DNA from: JABDII01 sp041576235
Lineage (GTDB): Bacteria; Gemmatimonadota; Gemmatimonadetes; Gemmatimonadales; GWC2-71-9
Direction: 5' to 3'
NCBI GenBank assembly: GCA_041576235.1
Contig: JBFGLJ010000078.1
Location: 1 to 12,805, forward strand
DNA length: 12,805 nt
Part shown: piece by piece, positions 1-5,923 of the stretch
How positions within the stretch are numbered: the first letter of the stretch is position 1
Layout of the letters: each line of letters opens with the position of its first letter
Notes under the pieces: generated by a model
What the model saw: the letters and a program-made list of their open reading frames with translations, nothing else
What the model was told of the DNA's origin: nothing
Database searches by the model: none
Program-made: the position numbers and the translations under genes

Positions 1-1830
1 ACGACCCTCGCCCTGGCGCTCGCCGTCTTCCACCTGGTAGAACACCGCCCAGGCGCCGGGCCCCACGTGGGTCGCGAGGGCCGGTGTGGCCGGCGACACC
101 AGACAGTCGCGGGGTGCAAACCGGGCCACCAGGGCCTTCTCGATGTCCTCCGCCACCTCCGGCGCATCGGCGTGGACGATTCCCATCCGGAGCCGTTCGG
201 GCCGCGGCGTAAGCGGGGCTTCGAGATGATCCAGCACCCGGGGCAAGAGGTTCGCTCGCCCGCGTACCCGGTCGACCGGGACAATCGCCCCGCTCTGGTC
301 GAGCCCGAGGATGGGCTTGAGATCCAGCATGCCAGCGAGCCAGGCCTTGCCGCGGCTGACCCGGCCGCTGCGGAGCAGGTTGTCGAACTGATCCACCGTC
401 AGCAACAGCCCCGTGCGACGCCGAATGCGGGCCAACTCGGTGAGGATCTGATCGGCCGTCCATCCGGATTCGGCCAGCTCCGCCGCCCGCAGGGCCAAGA
501 GGCCGACCCCGAGGGAAGCGCTCCGGCTGTCGAACAAGTGAACGCCCTCGATTCCCGAGGCCTTGAGCGCCGCTTGGGCCGAGCGGAAGGTGCCCGACAG
601 CCCGGACGAGAGGAGCACGGTGACCACCTCGTCGGCCTCGGTCCGGGCGTCTCGCAGCACGTTGATGAATTCGGCGGGGGCCGGTTGGGAGGTGGTTGGA
701 ACATCCCTGCTGGTCCGCAGCCGCCGGTAGAATTCACTTGGCGAGAGTTCCACCCGATCGCGGAAGGTCTCGTCACCGAACATGACTTGAAGCGGGATCA
801 GCGTGATCCCATGGCGGTCGAGAATCTCGTCGGCCAGGTCGGCCGAGCTATCGGCAACCACGGCGACAGCCCGCGTCGTCTTGTGAGACAGGCGCCGGTG
901 CTGCACCCTCATGTCTTCGGCCTTCTTCTCCTGAATGGTCCCCCAGCGCCCCGCATGCGCGAACACCGCTTCTGGGTCGTCCGTGTGCACGTGGACTTTG
1001 AGGATATCCAGGGCTTCGGCCACGACGATCGAGCCTCCAAATTGACGGAGACTGGCCCGAATCGCGTTCGTGGCCGGGAAGCCATTGCCTCGGACCAGAA
1101 CCTCCGTGCAGAATCGGTAATCGCGTTCCGCCTCGACGAGGGCCGCCGCCGCCGGCACCAGCGTGGCGATCTCCTCCTCAGAAACACGCTTCACCGGGAG
1201 GATCGGATCCCCGTCAATGAGCCGCACGATCCCCTCGATCATGCACACGAACCCCTTGCCCCCGGCATCGACCACACCGGCCTCCTTGAGCACCGCGAGG
1301 AGTTCCGGGGTCCTGGCAAGCGCCCGCCGCCCGCCGCTCAGCATGCGCCGCATGAAGACGCCGATATCCGGTGAATCAGCCGCCGCTCGCTGGGCGGCCG
1401 CGGAGGCGTCGCGTGCCACGGTGAGAATGGTCCCCTCTCGGGGGTCATCAATCGCGTGATACAGGTTCTCGGCTCCACGCCGCATGGCGTGGGCCAGGTC
1501 GCGGGCCGTGAGGCTCGCGCGGCTCCCGATGGCGTCGGAGACGCCCAGCAGGAAGTGGGCGAGCATCATCCCGGAGTTGCCTCGGGCGCCGAGGACAGCG
1601 GCGCGGGCCATGGTCTGGGCGGTATCGCCCAGGGTCGCGTCGCCCTTCGCCTGCAACGCATCGGCCACGGCCCGGAGGGTGAGACTGAAGTTGGTGCCGG
1701 TATCGCCGTCGGGGACGGGAAAAACGTTGATGCGATTGATTTCTTCGCGACCCGCGGCCACCCAGTCCGAGGCCGCAAACATGGAACGGGCCAGCCTCGG
1801 GCCGTCCAAATACGCGATTCCGACGGTCAC
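1..1830 (-). CDS. DAK2-DegV fusion protein (FakA-like fatty acid kinase joined to FakB-like fatty acid-binding domain), 3' end cut by window
   Basis: The frame stays open from a GTG at 1830 to base 1, giving 610 residues without a stop. Residues about 1-210 are a DAK2/DhaL kinase domain, with the Mg-ATP aspartate motif NVFPVPDGDTGTN (35-47) and GARGNSGMML (81-90). Residues about 220-312 match the FakA middle domain, including C241 and the HVH pair H280/H282, which correspond to its zinc ligands. Residues about 320-610 are a DegV/EDD fold: VVADSSADL (324-332), TTSQPAP (379-385), SSGLSGTF (408-415), LRSGRVSRGKA (486-496) and HVGPGA (588-593). In Firmicutes FakA phosphorylates a fatty acid held by a separate FakB (DegV) to feed phospholipid synthesis. 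Here FakA's FakB-docking C-terminal domain seems to be replaced by the DegV domain itself. The visible end resembles the end of DegV proteins, so few residues are probably missing. The gene starts 8 bases after rplI, so co-transcription is likely. Domain calls are solid; the fatty acid substrate is inferred. Confidence 0.9.
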   Translation of the reverse strand, partial: MTVGIAYLDGPRLARSMFAASDWVAAGREEINRINVFPVPDGDTGTNFSLTLRAVADALQAKGDATLGDTAQTMARAAVLGARGNSGMMLAHFLLGVSDAIGSRASLTARDLAHAMRRGAENLYHAIDDPREGTILTVARDASAAAQRAAADSPDIGVFMRRMLSGGRRALARTPELLAVLKEAGVVDAGGKGFVCMIEGIVRLIDGDPILPVKRVSEEEIATLVPAAAALVEAERDYRFCTEVLVRGNGFPATNAIRASLRQFGGSIVVAEALDILKVHVHTDDPEAVFAHAGRWGTIQEKKAEDMRVQHRRLSHKTTRAVAVVADSSADLADEILDRHGITLIPLQVMFGDETFRDRVELSPSEFYRRLRTSRDVPTTSQPAPAEFINVLRDARTEADEVVTVLLSSGLSGTFRSAQAALKASGIEGVHLFDSRSASLGVGLLALRAAELAESGWTADQILTELARIRRRTGLLLTVDQFDNLLRSGRVSRGKAWLAGMLDLKPILGLDQSGAIVPVDRVRGRANLLPRVLDHLEAPLTPRPERLRMGIVHADAPEVAEDIEKALVARFAPRDCLVSPATPALATHVGPGAWAVFYQVEDGERQGEGR

Positions 1831-1838
1831 GCGTCCGC

Positions 1839-2285
1839 CTACTCCGGAACGACGGTCACCCGCACCTCGGCCGCCACATCCGGGTGGAGCCTGATGGGGA
1901 CGGTGTGGTCGCCCAGGGTCTTGATGGGCTGGTCGAGTTCGACCCGCCGCTTATCGATGGCGAAGCCTTGGGTCTCCAGAGCGTCGGCGATCGACTGGGC
2001 CGTAATCGATCCAAACAGCCGGTCGCCTTCGCCGACCTTGCCGGCGAGCGTGATCGTGGCCTCCCGCAGCCCCTCGGCCATCCGTTCGGCATCGCCCCGC
2101 TCCGAATCCAGACGCACCCGCCGAGCCCTGGTCTCGGCTTCGATCCGCTTCTTGTTCCCCTCGGTGGCGGGATAGGCGAGCCCTCGGGGCAGCAAGTAGT
2201 TGCGTGCGTACCCGGGCTTGACCCGGACCAGTTGGCCGGCCCGGCCCAGGTCTTTCACATCCTCCCGCAAGATCACTTCTGTCAT
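1839..2285 (-). CDS. rplI: 50S ribosomal protein bL9
   Basis: This 148-residue protein has the usual length for bL9, which binds 23S rRNA near the L1 stalk and spans the ribosome surface with a long central helix. The N-terminal RNA-binding domain carries the family signature from about G14 to A37, including VRVKPGYARN (20-29) and LLPRG (31-35). A charged helix (about 41-75) connects to a C-terminal domain (about 76-148) containing GKVGEGDRLFGS (82-93). The open frame extends upstream to 2453, but the ATG at 2285 starts the canonical MTEVILREDV and has a perfect AGGAGG at 2292-2297, six bases before it. The ATG overlaps the TGA of the DUF2232 gene by an ATGA junction, which suggests translational coupling. 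Confidence 0.97.
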   Translation of the reverse strand: MTEVILREDVKDLGRAGQLVRVKPGYARNYLLPRGLAYPATEGNKKRIEAETRARRVRLDSERGDAERMAEGLREATITLAGKVGEGDRLFGSITAQSIADALETQGFAIDKRRVELDQPIKTLGDHTVPIRLHPDVAAEVRVTVVPE

Positions 2286-3241
2286 CGAACGCCTCCTCGT
2301 GACGGGGGCCTCGGCCGCCGTCGAAAGTCCAACCAGGTATCGGCGATTCCAACCAGAATCATTGCTCCGAGGGCGACGGGCAGCAACACCGCCGCCGCCA
2401 ATGCAGCCATGAGCACCATCGTCCGCCTTCCAGGCGCAAACACCACGGCCCACAAGACCGCGGTGCCCTGGAGTGCGTAGAGCACCCCCAAGACCGCGAG
2501 CCCATTCCAGGCGAGCGTCGTCGCGGCCGGCCCTCGATCGAGGAGCACGATCCCCAAGCCGGCGATGACGCCCCAGACCAGATGGTCGCTCAGCTCGAAC
2601 GACCGAAAGGCCCGGGGTGCCTTACCCCGCGCGGCGATTCTGGGGTGCCATGCCCGCGCCAGGGCCGCCCCGGCCAGGGCCATGACGACCGCGACCGCCG
2701 GGGTCAACGCCGCCGCCGGCTCGACGCCGGCGGCGAACCGCTCGAGGAGGGCCTTGGCCCCCGGACTCGCCGGGGCGGTCAAGGCGAACTGCGCTGCCAG
2801 CGCCCGATAACTGGCCCACCCCTTATGGCTGAAGGCCAATTCGAGCTGGCTCCAACTCATCCCCAGCGCCATGGACAAGACGGCGGTGCCCAGGACGGCT
2901 GCAGCCGCGGCCCAGAGTGCCTGGGTCATCGCCGTGCCTCGTCCGGTCGCGGCCATGGCTACAAACCCACCGGTGAAGAGAACGCCGACGGTCCGGAGGG
3001 CTTGATCCGCGATACCGCCCTGGTCGAACAACCAGAAGATGGCCCAGACGCCGATCGTTGCGACCCACAGCCACTCGCGGCGGCTCGCCGGCCGCTCCAG
3101 AAGCAGCAGGCCAGCAAGGGGTCCGAGGAAGAAGACCACCATCACTGGCCACGCGAGGAGCAGATACCCACCCAACACGACCAACGAGCCCAGCCCGATG
3201 CGCGCCGGGCCGGCAGGGGCGGGAAGGGATGACTCCGCCAA
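2282..3241 (-). CDS. DUF2232 (YybS-like) multi-pass membrane protein
   Basis: A 319-residue, strongly hydrophobic protein with about eight predicted membrane segments (roughly 17-49, 57-72, 84-98, 108-128, 176-197, 221-235, 243-268 and 274-302). The C-terminal part carries features typical of DUF2232: FRSFELSDHLVWGV (212-225), a run of helices, and GIADTWLDFRRR (298-309) before a basic Pro-rich tail. Genes of this family often sit beside rpsF/rpsR/rplI. The biochemical role is unknown, and transport or cell-surface roles are guesses from topology only. The start is uncertain: the longest option is a TTG at 3241, 3 bases after the rpsR stop and without a good ribosome binding site. A GTG at codon 22 would delete the start of the first helix, so I kept the TTG. 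The gene sits inside a ribosomal protein operon and overlaps rplI by four bases. Confidence 0.85.
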   Translation of the reverse strand: MAESSLPAPAGPARIGLGSLVVLGGYLLLAWPVMVVFFLGPLAGLLLLERPASRREWLWVATIGVWAIFWLFDQGGIADQALRTVGVLFTGGFVAMAATGRGTAMTQALWAAAAAVLGTAVLSMALGMSWSQLELAFSHKGWASYRALAAQFALTAPASPGAKALLERFAAGVEPAAALTPAVAVVMALAGAALARAWHPRIAARGKAPRAFRSFELSDHLVWGVIAGLGIVLLDRGPAATTLAWNGLAVLGVLYALQGTAVLWAVVFAPGRRTMVLMAALAAAVLLPVALGAMILVGIADTWLDFRRRPRPPSRGGVR

Positions 3242-3244
3242 CCG

Positions 3245-3466
3245 TCAGCCGCTATAGCCCTTGATGTAGGGAACGAGGGCGAGCTCCCTGGCCCGTTTGA
3301 TCGCGACGCCGAGTTGGCGCTGATGGCGTGCGCAGGTTCCCGAGAGGCGGCTGGGGAGGATCTTGCCACGCTCGGTCAGGAATCGAGACAGGGTGCGCTC
3401 GTCCTTGTAGTCAATCACCCGAATGCCAGCCTCGCAGATCGTGCAAGTCTTGTGGCGGCGTCTCAT
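3245..3466 (-). CDS. rpsR: 30S ribosomal protein bS18
   Basis: A 73-residue bS18, the small-subunit platform protein that binds 16S rRNA together with bS6. Recognisable family blocks are YKDERTLSRFLTERGKILPSR (split across 20-40) and RQLGVAIKRARELALVPY (50-67). It is the zinc-binding form: C8 and C11 (CTIC) with C45 and H48 (CARH). Many bacteria, E. coli among them, have lost these cysteines. The ATG overlaps the rpsF stop in an ATGA junction, and a strong GAGGAGG lies just upstream inside the end of rpsF. The close packing implies coupled synthesis of the bS6-bS18 pair. Confidence 0.97.
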   Translation of the reverse strand: MRRRHKTCTICEAGIRVIDYKDERTLSRFLTERGKILPSRLSGTCARHQRQLGVAIKRARELALVPYIKGYSG

Positions 3467-3795
3467 GATCCAGCCTCCTCGGCGACGCCGGCTTCCGCGG
3501 CTGCCGCCGGCACGCCCTCATTGGCAACGATGAGGAATCGTAGGACGCCATCGTCGAGCTTGACTGCCCGCTCGTACTCGGGTAGGGCATCCGGCGCGGC
3601 CTCGAATTGGGCGATCACGTAGTACCCCGTCTCGTGTTTCTTGATGGGGTACGCAAGGGTCCGCTTGCCCCAGTGGTTGAGATGGGGAGGCGCGGCGAGC
3701 CCCAAGACGGTGTGGAATTGTTCGAGACGCTGATTGATCGCGGCTTCTTCGAGGGCGGAATCGAAAATGTAGACCGCCTCATATTGACGGGCCAT
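3463..3795 (-). CDS. rpsF: 30S ribosomal protein bS6
   Basis: A 110-residue bS6. Its N-terminus MARQYEAVYIFDSALEE and the later HWGKRTLAYPIKKHETGYYV region are standard for the family, followed by the strand DGVLRFLIV. It ends in a short Ala/Glu-rich tail (about 95-110), as in many bS6 proteins. The frame could be extended to 3864, but the ATG at 3795 gives the family N-terminus and has a good AGGAAGG just upstream. It is the first gene of the operon rpsF-rpsR-DUF2232-rplI-DAK2/DegV. No ssb gene lies between rpsF and rpsR, unlike the arrangement in many Firmicutes and Actinobacteria. A hairpin in its leader could serve feedback control by bS6:bS18. Confidence 0.97.
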   Translation of the reverse strand: MARQYEAVYIFDSALEEAAINQRLEQFHTVLGLAAPPHLNHWGKRTLAYPIKKHETGYYVIAQFEAAPDALPEYERAVKLDDGVLRFLIVANEGVPAAAAEAGVAEEAGS

Positions 3796-3821
3796 GCCAC
3801 CTTCCTTTGGTCTAGTCGCCC

Positions 3822-3841
3822 CGGTCCAGGTGAGCGGACCG
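3822..3841 (-). promoter_or_regulatory. Hairpin in the rpsF leader, possible S6:S18 feedback element
   Basis: On the minus strand the leader contains the inverted repeat CGGTCC-(8 bases)-GGACCG, giving a perfect 6-bp stem that ends 26 bases before the rpsF ATG. Many bacteria regulate rpsF through a leader RNA that mimics the bS6:bS18 site of 16S rRNA, with an exposed CCG and paired flanks. The position and the nearby ACCGGGG fit such an element, but I cannot confirm the consensus. Another short inverted repeat, TCGGT-GTT-ACCGA at 3855-3867, lies further upstream. The hairpin is seen; the function is inferred. Confidence 0.35.
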
Positions 3842-4011
3842 AGAAGGTCAACTGTCGGTAACACCGAAACTTAAGGGCAATCGGGCCGCGATGGAAGCCC
3901 GGCGGGCCCAGGCGGCCGGCGCGCTCCGGGGATCGATCGCGGCCGGTGTGAGCTGTGGACACGTCGACCTACTACGGCGTAAACTCAGGGGACCTCAACG
4001 TCGGGACGCGG

Positions 4012-4686
4012 ATGGCCGGGCCACGCATCGAAGTCGTCTCCATTCAAATCGGGCAACCGCAGCAGCTTGGGCAGGCCGCCGCGGAAGACCCCCTCGACCG
4101 ACCCTGGACCAGTGCCATCTTCAAAGAGCCGGTCGATGGGCGGGTGTGGCTGAGGGCGGTTGGCTTGAAGGGAGACGCCCAGGTCGATCGTCGGTATCAT
4201 GGCGGTCCTGACCGGGCTGTCCTCGCGTATGCCGCGAGCCATTACCCGGCGTGGGCGGCGGAACTGGAGCGGGATGACCTCAGCCCGGGCACCTTCGGCG
4301 AGAACCTGACCATCGCCGGTGTGACCGAGGCCACCGTCTGTGTCGGTGACCGGCTCGCGGTGGGAGCGGGTGTGGTGCTCGAGGTGAGCCAGCCCAGGAT
4401 GCCATGCCAGAACTTGGCGCGAAAGCTGAAAGTCCGGGACATGGTCAAGCGGGTCGAAGCGCTGGGACGGGGGGGCTGGTACTTGCGGGTCCTGAACGAA
4501 GGCTGGCTCGAGGCCGGCCAACGGATCACGCTCCTGGCCCGCCCCTACCCGGAATGGACGATTCGCGACGCGACCCGGGCGTATAAGACGCGGGGACGCG
4601 ATTCAGCCGGCGCCGCGCGCCTGGCCCAGTGCCCGGCCCTGTCAATGGACTGGAAGGACCGCCTGAGCCGGCTCCCCGTCAGTTGA
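4012..4686 (+). CDS. MOSC domain-containing protein, YiiM-like
   Basis: This is the only plus-strand protein gene. From the ATG at 4012 it encodes 224 residues. The MOSC core shows IEVVSIQIGQPQ (6-17), GDAQVDRRYHGGPDRAV (54-70), GTFGENLT (93-100) and the conserved cysteine C132 in SQPRMPCQNLARK, which in MOSC proteins is the expected molybdenum-cofactor sulfur ligand or carrier site. GGWYLRVLNEGWLEAGQ (154-170) followed by a helical tail fits the C-terminal 3-alpha domain of YiiM-type proteins, which reduce N-hydroxylated compounds using Moco. The exact substrate cannot be read from sequence. A GTG at 3955 would add 19 residues unlike the family, so I prefer the ATG; neither has a strong ribosome binding site. 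The gene diverges from rpsF, and its TGA is immediately followed by the stop of ychF on the other strand. Confidence 0.85.
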   Translation: MAGPRIEVVSIQIGQPQQLGQAAAEDPLDRPWTSAIFKEPVDGRVWLRAVGLKGDAQVDRRYHGGPDRAVLAYAASHYPAWAAELERDDLSPGTFGENLTIAGVTEATVCVGDRLAVGAGVVLEVSQPRMPCQNLARKLKVRDMVKRVEALGRGGWYLRVLNEGWLEAGQRITLLARPYPEWTIRDATRAYKTRGRDSAGAARLAQCPALSMDWKDRLSRLPVS

Positions 4687-5784
4687 CTAGACGTTGAACC
4701 GAAACAGGATCACGTCGCCGTCCTGAACCACGTAGTCCCGCCCTTCCGAGCGCGCGAGTCCCTGCTCCCGGGCCCCTTTCATCCCGCCGGCGCGGACGAA
4801 GTCCTCATACGCCACGGTTTCCGCCCGAATGAATCCCCGCTGAAAGTCCGTGTGGATCTCGCCAGCGGCGACGTATGCGGTGTCCCCCCGATGGATCGTC
4901 CAGGCGCGGACTTCCTTTTCGCCGGTCGTAAAGAAGCTGTGGAGTCCGAGCAGGTGATACGCCGCGTGGGTGAGCCGGTCGAGACCGGACTCGTCGACGC
5001 CGATGGACTCCAGATACTCACGGCGTTCGGAGGGAGTGAGTCCCACCAACTCGGCTTCCATCTGGGCTGAAAAGGTGACCACCTCGGCGGGCTCGTGGTC
5101 CGCCGCGATGGCCGCCTCGAGCGCGGCGACCGCCGGACTGCCGCCGGCGAGTTCGGGCTCGGCCACGTTGGCGGCGTAGAGTTCCGGTTTGGCCGTCAAC
5201 AGATTCAACGCACGGTAGGCCACTTGCTCTTCGGGAGAGGGGACCACGGCGCGAGCGGGCTTCCCCTGAGCCAGCGCGGCCTGGAGCCGCGTGAGGACAT
5301 CCGCCTCCTGTTGGGCGGCACTGTCCCCCGTACGGGCGGCGCGGCCGACCTTGTCCAATCGTTTCTCGACCGTGGCAAGGTCCGCGAGTCCCAACTCGAG
5401 CAGCACCACACCGCGATCGCGCAACGGGTCGACGGATCCCATCACGTGCTGGACGTTCTCGTCTTCAAAACACCGAATCACGTGGACCATGGCATCCACC
5501 TCGCGGATGTTCGCGAGAAACTGGTTGCCGAGGCCCTCGCCTTCGCTCGCGCCCTCGACCAGCCCCGCGATGTCCACGAATTGAATGGTTGCCGGAACCC
5601 TGGCCTTAGGCTCGACGAGACGGGTCAATGCATCGAGGCGGGGATCGGTGACGGGCACCACCCCGGTATTCGGGTCGATGGTGGCAAAGGGGTAGTTGGC
5701 GACCAGGGCGCCGCCGGAGGTGAGCGCATTGAAGAGGGTCGATTTGCCGACGTTGGGAAGGCCGATGATCCCGAGGCGGAGCAT
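4687..5784 (-). CDS. ychF: Redox-regulated ribosome-binding ATPase YchF (Obg-family)
   Basis: A 365-residue YchF/OLA1 of normal length. Visible motifs are the P-loop GLPNVGKS (8-15), the switch region NYPFATIDPN (30-39), G3 DIAGL (71-75), and NVAE (206-209) in place of the usual NKxD. The altered motif explains the family's preference for ATP over GTP. A helical insertion follows (about 125-170), and the C-terminal TGS domain runs from about 281 to 365, with FFTTGEKEVRAW, FQRGFIRAE and VQDGDVILFRFNV. YchF binds the large ribosomal subunit and affects translation and stress responses. The ATG has no Shine-Dalgarno sequence: the bases upstream are the heptamer repeat. It follows hppA on the same strand and converges on the MOSC gene with no spacer. 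Confidence 0.97.
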   Translation of the reverse strand: MLRLGIIGLPNVGKSTLFNALTSGGALVANYPFATIDPNTGVVPVTDPRLDALTRLVEPKARVPATIQFVDIAGLVEGASEGEGLGNQFLANIREVDAMVHVIRCFEDENVQHVMGSVDPLRDRGVVLLELGLADLATVEKRLDKVGRAARTGDSAAQQEADVLTRLQAALAQGKPARAVVPSPEEQVAYRALNLLTAKPELYAANVAEPELAGGSPAVAALEAAIAADHEPAEVVTFSAQMEAELVGLTPSERREYLESIGVDESGLDRLTHAAYHLLGLHSFFTTGEKEVRAWTIHRGDTAYVAAGEIHTDFQRGFIRAETVAYEDFVRAGGMKGAREQGLARSEGRDYVVQDGDVILFRFNV

Positions 5785-5790
5785 GGTGTG

Positions 5791-5923
5791 AGTCGTCAGT
5801 CGCCGGTCTTCGGTCTTCGGTCTTCAGTCTTCGGTCCTCTGGGCAGGACTGACGACCGATGACTGACGACCAATGACTCATGTCTCATGTCTCATGACTC
5901 ACGACTCACGACTCACGTCAGAG
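5791..5923. repeat. Degenerate 7-bp tandem repeat array filling the hppA-ychF spacer
   Basis: About 19 consecutive 7-base units can be laid out in one phase on the plus strand. Five resemble GGTCTTC (5805-5839), one is divergent (5840-5846), four alternate GACTGAC with GACCGAT or GACCAAT (5847-5874), then GACTCAT, GTCTCAT twice and GACTCAC three times (5875-5916). The first two units, AGTCGTC and AGTCGCC (5791-5804), and the last, GTCAGAG, also fit the phase. The array covers the end of hppA, including its TGA at 5918-5920, and stops six bases before the ychF start codon. Most units keep a central AC or TC, and the unit type changes along the array. Similar heptamer arrays are known from intergenic DNA in cyanobacteria (STRR); the function here is unknown. 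Confidence 0.85.

Noticed and set aside
67..1374. 435-residue open frame on the plus strand
   Set aside because: It is antisense to the DAK2-DegV gene, has low-complexity Arg/Gly/Pro composition and no recognisable domain; high GC makes such shadow frames common.
3955..4011. Upstream GTG start for the MOSC gene
   Set aside because: The 19 extra residues do not resemble MOSC N-termini and no ribosome binding site precedes the GTG.
5791..5923. Repeat array as a CRISPR array or as iterons of an origin
   Set aside because: Units are 7 bp with no spacers, are degenerate, and there are no cas, rep or dnaA-box features nearby.
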